Shown: piece after piece, positions 24,678-33,681 of the stretch
Position numbering within the stretch: the first letter of the stretch is position 1
How the letters are laid out: each line of letters begins with the position of its first letter
DNA from: an uncultured Flavobacterium sp.
GTDB lineage: Bacteria; Bacteroidota; Bacteroidia; Flavobacteriales; Flavobacteriaceae
Assembly: GCA_937773775.1 (NCBI GenBank)
Contig: CALJVL010000006.1
Location: 1 to 64,000 of the forward strand
DNA length: 64,000 nt
Reading direction: 5' to 3'
The notes under the pieces: generated by a model
The model's database searches: none
The model's input: the letters and a program-made list of their open reading frames with translations, nothing else
What the model was told of the DNA's origin: nothing
Made by a program: the position numbers and the translations under genes

Positions 24678-26741
24678 ATGAGAAATAAAATAAACAAAAA
24701 ATTGCTTTTTGCATTGCCTGCGATTATAGGACTTACAGCTGCTCAAGCACAAAATGTCCCAGTGCCCGTAACGCCTGGCATCAATGTTAATTACATGGAT
24801 AAAGATGTGAAGGCAAGCAATGATTTCTTTCGATATGTAAATGGTGCGTGGCTTGACAATACGGAAATTCCAAGCGATAGAACGCGTTGGGGCAGTTTTG
24901 ACGAACTGAGGCAAAGTACAGATGCAGATGCTTTGGCAATCCTAAAAGAATCCGCAAATAACCCTAAGTATAAATCAGATACGGATCAGGGTAAGGCGAT
25001 CAACTTGTACAAATCTATTTTAGATACTGTGGGGCGAAATAAATTAGGGATCACACCTTTAAAACCCTACTTGAAGCAAATTGATGCTGTTAAAAACGTA
25101 AAAGACTTAGAGGCTCTAGCAATAGAAATGGAACCCTTAGGAGGAATTGGTTTTTTTGGTGCTAATGTTGGTGCCGATGCCAAAAACAGCAATAGAAACG
25201 TAATTAGTGTTGGACCAGGAGGTGTAGGCTTGCCTGACAGAGATTACTATGTTTCTGAAGATGCGGACTCTAAAGAAAAAAGAGTAAAATACGTTCTCCA
25301 TGTCGCAAGAATGTTAGGGTTTCTTGGGGAAACACCTGCAGAGGCTAAATTGCATGCAGAGCAAATTTTAGCACTGGAAATCCAAATGTCTGAACCTAGA
25401 TTTGACCGTGTTGAAAGAAGAGATAGGAGAAAGTCTTACAATCCAATGACGGTTGCTGATCTGGGAAAATTGAGTCCATCCATAAACTGGAATAATTACT
25501 TCACGAAAATTGGATTTAAAAATGTAGACTCTTTAATAGTTTCACAACCTAAATACATGAAGGCTTTAGAGTCAGTATTGAAAGAGAATAAAGTAGATCA
25601 ATGGAAGGCGTACATGCGATGGTCATTATTAAATAGAGCTTCAAGTCAGTTGTCAACAACTATTGAAGCGGCAAACTTTGATTTTTATGGTAAAACCTTA
25701 ACTGGCGCCGTGAAACAGAGACCTAGTGATGAGAGAGCGTTGCAAGTGATTAACGGAAGAATTGGTGAGGCATTAGGAAAATTATATGTTGAGAAAAAGT
25801 TTCCGGCTGAAGCCAAAGCCAAAGCGGAGATAATGATAAAAAATATATTTATCGCCTTTGAAAACAGAATAAATAATTTGGCGTGGATGTCTCCAGAAAC
25901 CAAAGTAAGTGCTGTTGAAAAACTACATAAGTCAAAAATAAAAATTGGTTATCCTGACAAATGGAAAGACTACTCTGCATTAGTAATTTTAAGTCCAGAA
26001 GAGGGAGGGACTTATTTTGAGAATGCAAAAATAATGGCTAGATGGCGTTTTGAAGAAGATTTAGTGGACTTAAAAAAGCCAGTGGACAAAACGAAATGGA
26101 ATATGTCACCACAGACCGTAAACGCGTATTACAATCCGTCTTATAACGAAATTGTTTTCCCAGCAGCAATATTACAGCCACCGTTTTATAATTATCAAGC
26201 AGATGAAGCAGTTAACTACGGAGGTATTGGTGGAGTAATTGGACATGAAATTTCTCACGGATTTGATGACTCAGGATCTCGATATAATGCTGATGGTAAC
26301 TTGGTGGACTGGTGGACAGCTGATGATTTAAAACAATTTTCGGCCTTAACGGGTGCGTTAGCAGATCAATACAGTGCTTTGCAGCCTATTCCAGGAACAT
26401 TTGTAGACGGTAAGTTTACCTTGGGGGAAAACATAGGGGATTTAGGAGGTGTAAATGCAGCCTATGATGGATTGCAATTGTATTTAAAAGAAAATAAAAA
26501 CCCAGGCCTAATAGATGGGTTAACTCCTGAGCAACGTTTCTTTATTTCTTGGGCAACCGTTTGGAGAAGTAAATCTCGTGACGAAGCTATAAAAAACCAA
26601 GTAAAAACCGATCCACATTCTCCAGGGATGTACCGATCGTATGTTCCTTTGCAAAACATTGATGCTTTTTATGAGGCATTCGGACTCAAAAAAGGGGACG
26701 GAATGTATATTGAACCAGGTAAAAGAGTTAGAATCTGGTAA
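24678..26741 (+). CDS. M13-family (neprilysin-like) zinc metallopeptidase, copy 2
   Basis: The length of 687 residues and the layout match copy 1. The signal peptide ends AQAQ (near residue 25), HEISH is at 523-527, and ENIGDLGG holds the third zinc ligand at 584. The sequence differs most in the N-terminal third, which shapes the substrate chamber in M13 enzymes; this suggests the two copies have diverged in specificity. The product is probably periplasmic. It is followed by a strong terminator. Both copies appear fully functional, unlike the decaying paralogues elsewhere in the window. Confidence 0.95.
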   Translation: MRNKINKKLLFALPAIIGLTAAQAQNVPVPVTPGINVNYMDKDVKASNDFFRYVNGAWLDNTEIPSDRTRWGSFDELRQSTDADALAILKESANNPKYKSDTDQGKAINLYKSILDTVGRNKLGITPLKPYLKQIDAVKNVKDLEALAIEMEPLGGIGFFGANVGADAKNSNRNVISVGPGGVGLPDRDYYVSEDADSKEKRVKYVLHVARMLGFLGETPAEAKLHAEQILALEIQMSEPRFDRVERRDRRKSYNPMTVADLGKLSPSINWNNYFTKIGFKNVDSLIVSQPKYMKALESVLKENKVDQWKAYMRWSLLNRASSQLSTTIEAANFDFYGKTLTGAVKQRPSDERALQVINGRIGEALGKLYVEKKFPAEAKAKAEIMIKNIFIAFENRINNLAWMSPETKVSAVEKLHKSKIKIGYPDKWKDYSALVILSPEEGGTYFENAKIMARWRFEEDLVDLKKPVDKTKWNMSPQTVNAYYNPSYNEIVFPAAILQPPFYNYQADEAVNYGGIGGVIGHEISHGFDDSGSRYNADGNLVDWWTADDLKQFSALTGALADQYSALQPIPGTFVDGKFTLGENIGDLGGVNAAYDGLQLYLKENKNPGLIDGLTPEQRFFISWATVWRSKSRDEAIKNQVKTDPHSPGMYRSYVPLQNIDAFYEAFGLKKGDGMYIEPGKRVRIW

Positions 26742-26760
26742 CATTCAGGTATACTAATAA

Positions 26761-26790
26761 AAAAATCTCGAGAGTAATCTCGAGATTTTT
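26761..26790. terminator. Terminator after the second M13 gene
   Basis: AAAAATCTCGAG, loop AGTAAT, CTCGAGATTTTT: a perfect 12-base stem with A/T borders. It serves the M13 gene and the convergent transporter gene. Confidence 0.88.
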
Positions 26791-26824
26791 TATGTTGAAT
26801 CATTTGTGGTGCGGGGTATCTTAT

Positions 26825-27724
26825 TTAAGATTTATTTTCCAGTAACAGCCTGCGGGCTCTCCTTATTGATTTATTGACCATAAATAATCCAAACAGGGTT
26901 ATTGCACCGCCTATTGCAATAGTCACAGTAAGGACTTCCCCAAAGATAATGGCACCAAGCAGTACGGCTATTATTGGGTTGATATAGGCGTAAACACTGT
27001 TGATTTCTGGCGGTAGTTTTTGGATCATGTAGATGAATGCAATAAAGCTTAAAATGGAACCTATTATCACTAAATAAGCAATCGCCCACCATGAAATTGC
27101 TGGAATGGAAGTTATATTCACGCTAGTTCCCGTCGCTCCTGTAATGGCAAATAGGAAGCTGCTAGAAATCACCATTTGTAATCCTAGGCTAAAATAAGGA
27201 TTGAAGGTAGCCGCTTTTTTCTTGGTATACAAACTACCGAACGCCCAACTTATAGTGGCGATGAATGATAGGAAAATACCAAATCTAAAATCAGGCTGCA
27301 AGAAATCACTCAGATGATCATAGAAAATAACGCAAACGCCCCCAAAACTTGTTATCAGCCCCATAATAGCTAATTTAGCTAGCTTTTCACCTCTAAAAAA
27401 GGTAATGATCACAATCCACAATGGAAATACGGCATTTAAGATTGCGCCTAACCCGCTGCTGATATATTTTACTCCCCAAGTACTTAATCCATTGCTTAAT
27501 GCAAAATTAAGAATGCTTAAGATGATTATTGTTTTCCATTGCTTTCCTTTTGGCCAAGGCGCTTTTTTATACAGGAAAAAGGAAACATAAAGGATTCCTC
27601 CTATAAATTGTCTGATTGCTGCTAGTTGTAGTGCGGGCATGTGTTTAACCCCTTCTTTTGAAGCAATCCAAGTCGTTCCCCAAAAAAAAGCACACAAAAG
27701 ACAAGGCCAATATGGGCAATCCAA
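26825..27724 (-). CDS. EamA-type DMT transporter, N-terminus doubtful
   Basis: The 299-residue frame encodes a ten-helix drug/metabolite transporter with two EamA repeats. The first helix contains CAFFWGTTWIASK, and the second repeat begins near SFIATISWAFGSLY. The substrate is unknown. The start is suspect: the frame opens only at a TTG followed by DCPYWPC, which does not look like an EamA N-terminus. One base of insertion near 27700 would join INSVGLPILAL (other frame) to LLCAFFWGTTW, giving a normal first helix, but that frame has ATA where ATG is expected. The gene may have lost its start, or it may be expressed from the TTG. Confidence 0.75.
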   Translation of the reverse strand: MDCPYWPCLLCAFFWGTTWIASKEGVKHMPALQLAAIRQFIGGILYVSFFLYKKAPWPKGKQWKTIIILSILNFALSNGLSTWGVKYISSGLGAILNAVFPLWIVIITFFRGEKLAKLAIMGLITSFGGVCVIFYDHLSDFLQPDFRFGIFLSFIATISWAFGSLYTKKKAATFNPYFSLGLQMVISSSFLFAITGATGTSVNITSIPAISWWAIAYLVIIGSILSFIAFIYMIQKLPPEINSVYAYINPIIAVLLGAIIFGEVLTVTIAIGGAITLFGLFMVNKSIRRARRLLLENKS

Positions 27725-27771
27725 CTGAATTTATTTTAGTTGAAAATGCGGTCCTAATTGTAATCTTCACT

Positions 27772-28577
27772 TTATAAATCTTTTTTTGTAAAAGTGTAAC
27801 TAAGCACTCTCTTTAATTTATCACTCAAAATAGTTTTTCCTACAGAATGGATTGTCATAATTAAACGTTGGCGGAGCTAAATTTAAATTCTATCGCTTTT
27901 TGGGTATAATAGACTGATCGCGACGGATGAAAAGGAGTAGCCGCGTTAAAAGTATCGCCCCAAGTCTTAGTTTCTAAAATTTTTAAGATAATAGAGATAC
28001 AGTCGTCTTGGTGTATCAGGTTGATGGGCGCCTCAGGGTTTTCGAGGTTTTTACGACCGGCCAAAAAACGTACTGGATGGCGGTCTTTGCCAATTAATCC
28101 GCCAAAACGAAGCACCGTAGTCTTAAAACTGGTGTTAGTTTGTAACAGCTTCTCCACTATTACCAATTGTTTGCCGCTTTCCGAATCTGGGTTTAAGTCA
28201 GTTTCTTCGGTTACCTTGTCATTTCGATCCCCATAAACGGAAGTGGAGCTTATAAAAAGGACATTTTTTATACTTGATTTTTCTATATAAGGAATAAGTA
28301 ACTGTATTTTCCCAATAAAATATTCTTTATGATCACCCCTTAATTTTGGAGGAATGTCGATAATCAGAATTTTGCTTTCTTGTAAAAAATCTTCAATGGC
28401 ACCAACAACTTTATTGCTTTCAAGTGCAATTAGGAAGGGCTGAATTTTTAATTTTTTTAATGTCGTAAGCTTTTCCGTCGACGTGGTGGAGCCATGAATT
28501 GAAAATCCATATTGGACTAGGGCTTTCGCCAAAGGTAATCCCAACCAACCACAACCTAGAATGCTTATTTGTTTCAT
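27772..28577 (-). pseudogene. SDR-type NAD(P)-binding epimerase/reductase with frameshifted C-terminus
   Basis: The open frame (238 codons, ending at 27861) has a Rossmann start ILGCGWLGLPLA (residues 5-16), SSTSVYGD, and the later TPFHPSRSVYYTQKA that marks YeeZ-like SDR proteins. The family's C-terminus continues beyond the stop in other frames. Removing one A (near 27878) restores KFAPPTFNYDN, and removing one T (near 27847) restores HSVGKTILSDKLKR...TKKDL, stopping at 27772. The repaired length is about 268 residues. Two single-base insertions therefore truncate the protein by about 30 residues. The catalytic core is intact, so residual activity is possible. Confidence 0.7.
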
Positions 28578-28788
28578 TGTAAATTAAAATAGAGATTACA
28601 AAATAGTAGTATAAAACAACAGGATTTTGATTAAAATTTTCACAGTCATTTTTGTACTTACTGCAAAATAAAACACCGCTAATACGTAGATCTTAATTTA
28701 CGAATTGGCGGTGAATTTCAAGCTTTATGGCATAAACATCAACCATAATGCAGTTCCGAATAATTATTGTTATTCTGATCTCAAACTG

Positions 28789-31175
28789 TCAGTTGCTTTT
28801 AAGAGTTGCTTTTCTTTGGGTTGCTGTGCGAGCCTCAATAAATACTGGAACTTCGATTATTTTTGGAGTAGGTTTTATTCTTTTTCGGATAACTACAGCA
28901 TCATTTAAACCAAAAGGAGTGGGCATCATCCAAGAGGCTCTAGGTGTGATACTAAATAATGGATTTGACATTAAGTCAAAAGAGCTTTCTAAAAGTTGCA
29001 TGTCAAAAAAGAACAGCGTTTTTTATTTCAAACTGCATTTCTAGTGGTTCATTATTAACCACATAATAGCTGAGGATTTTCTTTCCGTTGCGGTTCATTT
29101 TGGAGTTTTTCTGTTCGAGTTGTTTTACTCCATTTGCTTTAAAATCGTAAAAGCTTATTTTTTCGTTGGCAAAAATATCATACCGATTGACAGCACGATT
29201 GGGATTAATTCTGATTTTTATATAGCGTTGATTACCAGCTATACTATCTTGTAGGAATTCAATTGTAGGTTCTGCTAATTTCTTTAAAGGTGCTGTAGTA
29301 GCATAGTTGAATTTGGAGCCATACTTACTAAACAGGGGTGTTTCTTCCCAAGAATTCGCTTGTTTTGGGTTTTCACCTAAATAGGCTTTAGTCCAAACAT
29401 CTAGGTTTTTATCATAGCTAACCCAATTTGCTTTGTGTGTATCGGCATTATAGATGTAAATTAAACTGTTCGATTTCGCTTTACCCTTTTCATAACCGGA
29501 TTCGAAATGTGCTTTAGCAAAGAAACCTATGGAAACTATTAAAAAGAAAATTGTCCATCTGCCTTTTTTGGCGAAATCGCCAAAAAACAGGTAAGAGCAA
29601 TGCAAAAGTTAATGCTGTTAGAATAGCACTTAAAAAAAGAACTTTTAATCCTAATCCTACAGGGAACATTTGAATAAAAGGGACAATAAGCAGTAAAGCA
29701 GGAATGCCAAGAATAAGGTTTAAAAGTACATTTGATTTTTGTCTTATAATAAAAAGCCCAAAAGTAAAAAGCCCAAAATAGACTGATGGAATAATTAAAA
29801 ACCCGGCACCCTTTAAATAAAATGCAATAAACCCATTGATGAGTATCCATAGAAATAATGGCGCTACATAATGGTTCATTGTTCGTTTTCCTGACGGATA
29901 GTTTTTGATAAAAGCCAAAAGAATTTGCCAAACTCAACAAAACAAAAGCTGTAATGTAAGTATACCCATTATAGGTAAAACCATTGAGTAGATCGTTGTA
30001 TTGGGGGGTAAACCATCAATAGTCCTTTCCAGCCAAGAAAAGTAATTAATCCAGCTGCAATTACAGAGCCTAAAAGAGGAACGAAACCTTTTATTATTAT
30101 TGAAAAAGACAGCAGTCTTTTTGCGATTCCTATAAAAAACTAAGAATACAAAAAGGAGTATTGCAACTAACAGCAGTGGAAAAGTCCAACTAAAAGGATA
30201 ATGTATAAATGCGTAAGGAATCGTAAAATAGATGTCGTCATTTTCAACTTTACTACTATTTAAGTTAGCATCAGAAAAATAACTTAGCAAAGGCATTAAG
30301 TAGCTGCCTTGATGAGCCAATGTGTTTTTATTTAAATGCTTGCTGTCATCCTGAGCAGTATGATAATTATAATGGTCGTCAATAAATGCAAAATTATAGC
30401 CTTGAATATTGCCTTTTTCTCTAAATACGGTCAAATCGGTATCGTTGGGAAGCATTTTATAAATACTATACATCAAAGGAATTGGTTACCGGAAAAATCA
30501 GTCTTGCTGCCGAGAACTCTTTCACCAGACCGGCATTACCATTGTTGGTTTCCATTAACATATAACTCGGGCCAGAAGTCCCTCTAGCTTCAAAATTTAA
30601 GGACTAATCCAATTTCTTTTGCCCATTGATGTCTGTTACAAAAAGTGCTGCCCCGTTTAAGCCCAATTCTTCGGCATCCGAAAAAAGAATAATTATGTCA
30701 TTTTTGTGAGCTGTTTTAGAATCTAAAAAAGCACGCAGACTTTCTAAAATTGTGGCAACATCCAGAGCCCGCATCACTTGCGCCACGAGAAGAAGAATGA
30801 GGAGCGCTGTCGTAATGTGTAAGCAATAATAATGCTTTTGTATTTTGAGTACCCTTTATCCGAGCCAGAATATTTTTTGATTTTACCAGATTCCCCCAAT
30901 CGGTTAGCGTATACCCTTCTTGTACAGAGGTTTCTAATCCTAATTTTTTCAGTTCTTTTATTAGATAATTGCCAACAAGTTCGTGATTTTCTGAACCCAC
31001 AAAATGGGGTTCTTTCGAAATAGCTTCTACTGTGGCGTAGGCCCCTTTTAGTTGAAAATTCTGAAAGAGGCACATTGTCATTTGAAGTCCATTTTGGCAT
31101 CATCGTAAAGTAGAGGGAACTTAAAACGGCCAGGATGAATAGAGCAGCGAAAATGGATGAAGGTCTTTTTTTCAT
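28789..31175 (-). pseudogene. M28-family membrane metallopeptidase, multiply frameshifted
   Basis: Consecutive minus-strand fragments reconstruct one M28 peptidase of about 790 residues: an N-terminal anchor, a peptidase domain with LTHYDSAPHSSSRGASDAGSG, SDAEELGLNGA and the later DHYNYHTAQDD (all metal ligands kept), then about eight membrane helices and a lumenal C-terminal domain ending SITPRASWMMPTPF and onward. Frames change near 31056, 30760, 30476, 30132, 30005, 29895, 29584 and 29007. Each is explained by one extra base, for example TTT for TT or C6 for C5. A stop at 30604 is a further lesion or a compensating indel pair. No usable full-length frame exists. The boundary at 28789 is the end of the last recoverable frame. 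Confidence 0.85.
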
Positions 31176-31202
31176 ACAAATAATAAATTTGGGATTATGG
31201 CA

Positions 31203-31550
31203 TTAAATATCTTTTTTGACTAACATGTAGAAATCGTTATCCAAGTGCAGATAGCCTTGGTCGTATAAGAAATAGTAGGTATTTCCTGTTTTTGTTTTCA
31301 ATATGTTAGTAAAAAAATCAAAATCGAAACCTTTACTTAAAAGCTTTGTTCTTGTTGTTTTCGACTTTCCATCTGTATTAAGTTCTAATAGGATACGATA
31401 ATTTTTGCGCAACTTGTTATTGATGTTGCGCATAAAATTATTGTTGTCTTTGTTTATTTTGTTATTGAAGGCGTTGCGACATCCGTCACTACAGAATTTT
31501 TTATCTTCTCTACCCACAATTTTCTCGGCACATTCTAAACAATTTTTCAT
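31203..31550 (-). CDS. Small zinc-ribbon protein, function unknown
   Basis: This 115-residue protein starts with a treble-clef/zinc-ribbon, CLECAEKIVGREDKKFCSDGC: two CxxC/CxxxC pairs at residues 4-7 and 19-23. The remainder is a basic helix (NKLRKNYRILLELN) and a short sheet (TYYFLYDQGYLHLDNDFYMLVKK). It resembles Bacteroidota proteins annotated with a DUF2116-like Zn-ribbon. Its ATG is 2 bases from the end of the GNAT-nitrilase gene upstream, so the two are almost certainly cotranscribed and perhaps translationally coupled. A nucleic-acid-binding role is plausible; nothing shows it directly. Confidence 0.75.
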   Translation of the reverse strand: MKNCLECAEKIVGREDKKFCSDGCRNAFNNKINKDNNNFMRNINNKLRKNYRILLELNTDGKSKTTRTKLLSKGFDFDFFTNILKTKTGNTYYFLYDQGYLHLDNDFYMLVKKDI

Positions 31551-31552
31551 TT

Positions 31553-33076
31553 TTATATTTTTTTCAAACTATATAAATCATGTCTTCTGTCTTTCATTAC
31601 CCTTACACTTCCGTGTTCGTGCAGTTCTTTTAATAGATTGATATCAACATCAACGATCAAAGTCATTTCTGTGTTTGGTGTGGCTTCGGCCTTAATCCCG
31701 TTACTTGGGAATGCAAAATCAGAAGGCGTAAATACAGCTGCTTGGGCATATTGAATGTCCATATTATTGACCTTGGGTAAATTACCCACACAACCTGCAA
31801 TGGCGACATAACATTCGTTTTCAATGGCTCTTGCCTGTGCACAGTGCTTTACGCGCGTATATCCATTTTGGGTATCTGTTAGGAAAGGAACAAATAAGAT
31901 ATTCATTCCTTCATCTGCCATTAATCGAGAAAGTTCTGGGAACTCAACATCATAGCAAATCACAATTCCTATTTTTCCACAATCAGTGTCAAAGGTTTGA
32001 ATAGCGTCTCCACCTGTGATTCCCCAATGAAAAACCTCATTAGGTGTAATGTGAATTTTACGGTACATTTCGTTTGTACCGTCACGTTTGCATAGAAAGC
32101 CTACATTATATACATGTCCATTTTCTATAAACGGCATACTTCCCGTAATAATATTGATGTTATAGGAAATAGCAAATTCTTGAAATTTTAGTTTTACCGC
32201 TTCGGTATGTTTTGCAAGTTCTCTTATGGCTTCAGCCTCTGATAAATGATTATAATCGGCCATTAATGGCGCTGTAAAAAACTCTGGAAATAATGCAAAA
32301 TCACATTCATAGCCAGAAACAGCATCAATAAAAAATTCGGCTTGTTCAAAAAGTGCGTGTAAATTAGATAATGAACGCATTTGCCATTGAATTAAACCAA
32401 GTCTAACCACGCTTTTTTTAGTACTAAATAAGTTTGGACTATCTTCGTAATATATGTTGTTCCACTCCAATAAAACAGCATATTCTAAAGATTCAGTATC
32501 TCCTTCAAGATAATTCTTAAGGACCCGAACTTCATGGAAATCATTACTCAATTGAAAGGATAAGACAGGATCATAGATTTCTTTTTTCTTTACCTTTTCG
32601 ATGTAGACTTTTGGGGTGATTTCGTCTTTGTATTTTCCATAAGAGGGAATTCTACCTGCAAAAATGATTGATTTCAGGTTTAGTTGTTCGCACAGCTCTT
32701 TTCGCACATCATATAAACGTCTTCCTAGTCGGAGTCCACGGTATTTTGGATTAATAAAAACATCAATTCCATAAATAACTTCTCCATTTGAGTCGTGAGT
32801 TGAAAAAGTATAATTACCAGTAATATTTTTGTACGTCCTAGTTTTGAAAGCAAAATCTTCTGTTACTAAAATAGATAGTGCGGAACCAACAACAATACCA
32901 TCAACTACGATAACAAGTTGTCCTTCTGGGAATTTTTTTAATAAAATTTCTAACTGCTCTTCTTGCCAAAATGAATCAGCCATTTCTGGGTAAGATTCAA
33001 CCATGGATTTTTTTAACTGTTTGTAATCCTCTATTTTTAAATTTCTTAATTCAATAGATTGTATTGTATTTGACAT
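31553..33076 (-). CDS. GNAT acetyltransferase fused to a nitrilase-family hydrolase
   Basis: The 507-residue fusion has a GNAT domain (about 8-200) with the acetyl-CoA loop region NPKYRGLRLGRRLYD, then a carbon-nitrogen hydrolase domain (about 222-505). The nitrilase triad is complete: Glu265 (LFPEFF), Lys340 (YRKIHI) and Cys374 (VICYDVEFPE). The hydrolase resembles omega-amidases. The fusion is common in Bacteroidota, but I know of no proven substrate. It heads an operon with the zinc-ribbon gene. Its promoter has TTG-N20-TATATTTA and a phased repeat array directly upstream, so it is likely activator-controlled. Confidence 0.9.
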   Translation of the reverse strand: MSNTIQSIELRNLKIEDYKQLKKSMVESYPEMADSFWQEEQLEILLKKFPEGQLVIVVDGIVVGSALSILVTEDFAFKTRTYKNITGNYTFSTHDSNGEVIYGIDVFINPKYRGLRLGRRLYDVRKELCEQLNLKSIIFAGRIPSYGKYKDEITPKVYIEKVKKKEIYDPVLSFQLSNDFHEVRVLKNYLEGDTESLEYAVLLEWNNIYYEDSPNLFSTKKSVVRLGLIQWQMRSLSNLHALFEQAEFFIDAVSGYECDFALFPEFFTAPLMADYNHLSEAEAIRELAKHTEAVKLKFQEFAISYNINIITGSMPFIENGHVYNVGFLCKRDGTNEMYRKIHITPNEVFHWGITGGDAIQTFDTDCGKIGIVICYDVEFPELSRLMADEGMNILFVPFLTDTQNGYTRVKHCAQARAIENECYVAIAGCVGNLPKVNNMDIQYAQAAVFTPSDFAFPSNGIKAEATPNTEMTLIVDVDINLLKELHEHGSVRVMKDRRHDLYSLKKI

Positions 33077-33094
33077 ATTGTATTCAATTTTTAG

Positions 33095-33148
33095 TAAATA
33101 TAATATAATAATTATCCGTTTACAAACGTTTACAAATATTTACAACCG
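33095..33148 (-). promoter_or_regulatory. GNAT-nitrilase promoter with three 10-bp-phased repeats
   Basis: On the minus strand TTG (33123-33125), 20 bases, then TATATTTA (33095-33102). Three tandem 10-mers, TTTACAAACG (33119-33128), TTTACAAATA (33129-33138) and TTTACAACCG (33139-33148) as read on the plus strand, overlap the -33 box and extend upstream on one helical face. The plus-strand ssb gene starts 120 bases away on the other side. Confidence 0.7.
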
Positions 33149-33267
33149 AAAGTAATTGAATACTAACCGAATAAGTTTATGAAGCTACCTAATCTTTGCA
33201 ATGTCGAAATCAAACGATAGTCGGCATGAGTTTTTAATCTAACATAAACATTTAAATTTTACACGCC

Positions 33268-33600
33268 ATGAATGCAATGAAAAACAGAGTACAGTTAATT
33301 GGACACGTAGGGAATGATCCAGAAATCAAAACCTTTGAAGGTGGTAAGGTCTTAGCGAACTTAACAATCGCAACAAACGACAGCTACAAAAATGACAAAG
33401 GGGAGAAAGTAGAGCAAACGGAGTGGCACAAAGTAGTTGCCTGGGGAAAGACTGCCGAAATCATAGAAAAATACGTAACCAAAGGCAAAGAAATTGCTAT
33501 CGATGGGAAATTGACTCACAGAAGCTATGAGGATAAAAATGGTGAAAAACGCTATGTTACCGAGGTAGTAGCCAATGAAGTGTTGCTATTAGGAAAATAG
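33268..33600 (+). CDS. ssb: Single-stranded DNA-binding protein, short form
   Basis: The 110-residue protein is a complete OB fold (NRVQLIGHVGNDPEIK at the start, TEWHKVVAWGKTAEI and AIDGKLTHRSYEDKNGEKRY later). It binds ssDNA as a tetramer. It ends at LLLGK, immediately after the OB fold, and so lacks the flexible linker and acidic DDDIPF-type tail that recruits repair partners. The chromosomal housekeeping Ssb normally has that tail, so this is probably a second, specialised Ssb. Start ATG 33268 was taken; an ATG three codons later is also possible. It is monocistronic with a strong terminator. Confidence 0.92.
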   Translation: MNAMKNRVQLIGHVGNDPEIKTFEGGKVLANLTIATNDSYKNDKGEKVEQTEWHKVVAWGKTAEIIEKYVTKGKEIAIDGKLTHRSYEDKNGEKRYVTEVVANEVLLLGK

Positions 33601-33612
33601 TAGTAAGTTTCT

Positions 33613-33653
33613 AAATGCACGGATTTCTGCTACTGAAGTCCGTGCATTTTTTT
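33613..33653 (+). terminator. Terminator after ssb
   Basis: AAATGCACGGA, 12-15 base loop, TCCGTGCATTT followed by a T run: a strong stem that can also serve the convergent HDAC-like gene. Confidence 0.88.
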
Positions 33654-33681
33654 CAATAACTAACTAGTTATGCCAGCGATT

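Noticed and set aside
28789..31175. Several separate small membrane-protein genes
   Set aside because: The fragments overlap end to end and together rebuild one M28 peptidase with motifs in family order.
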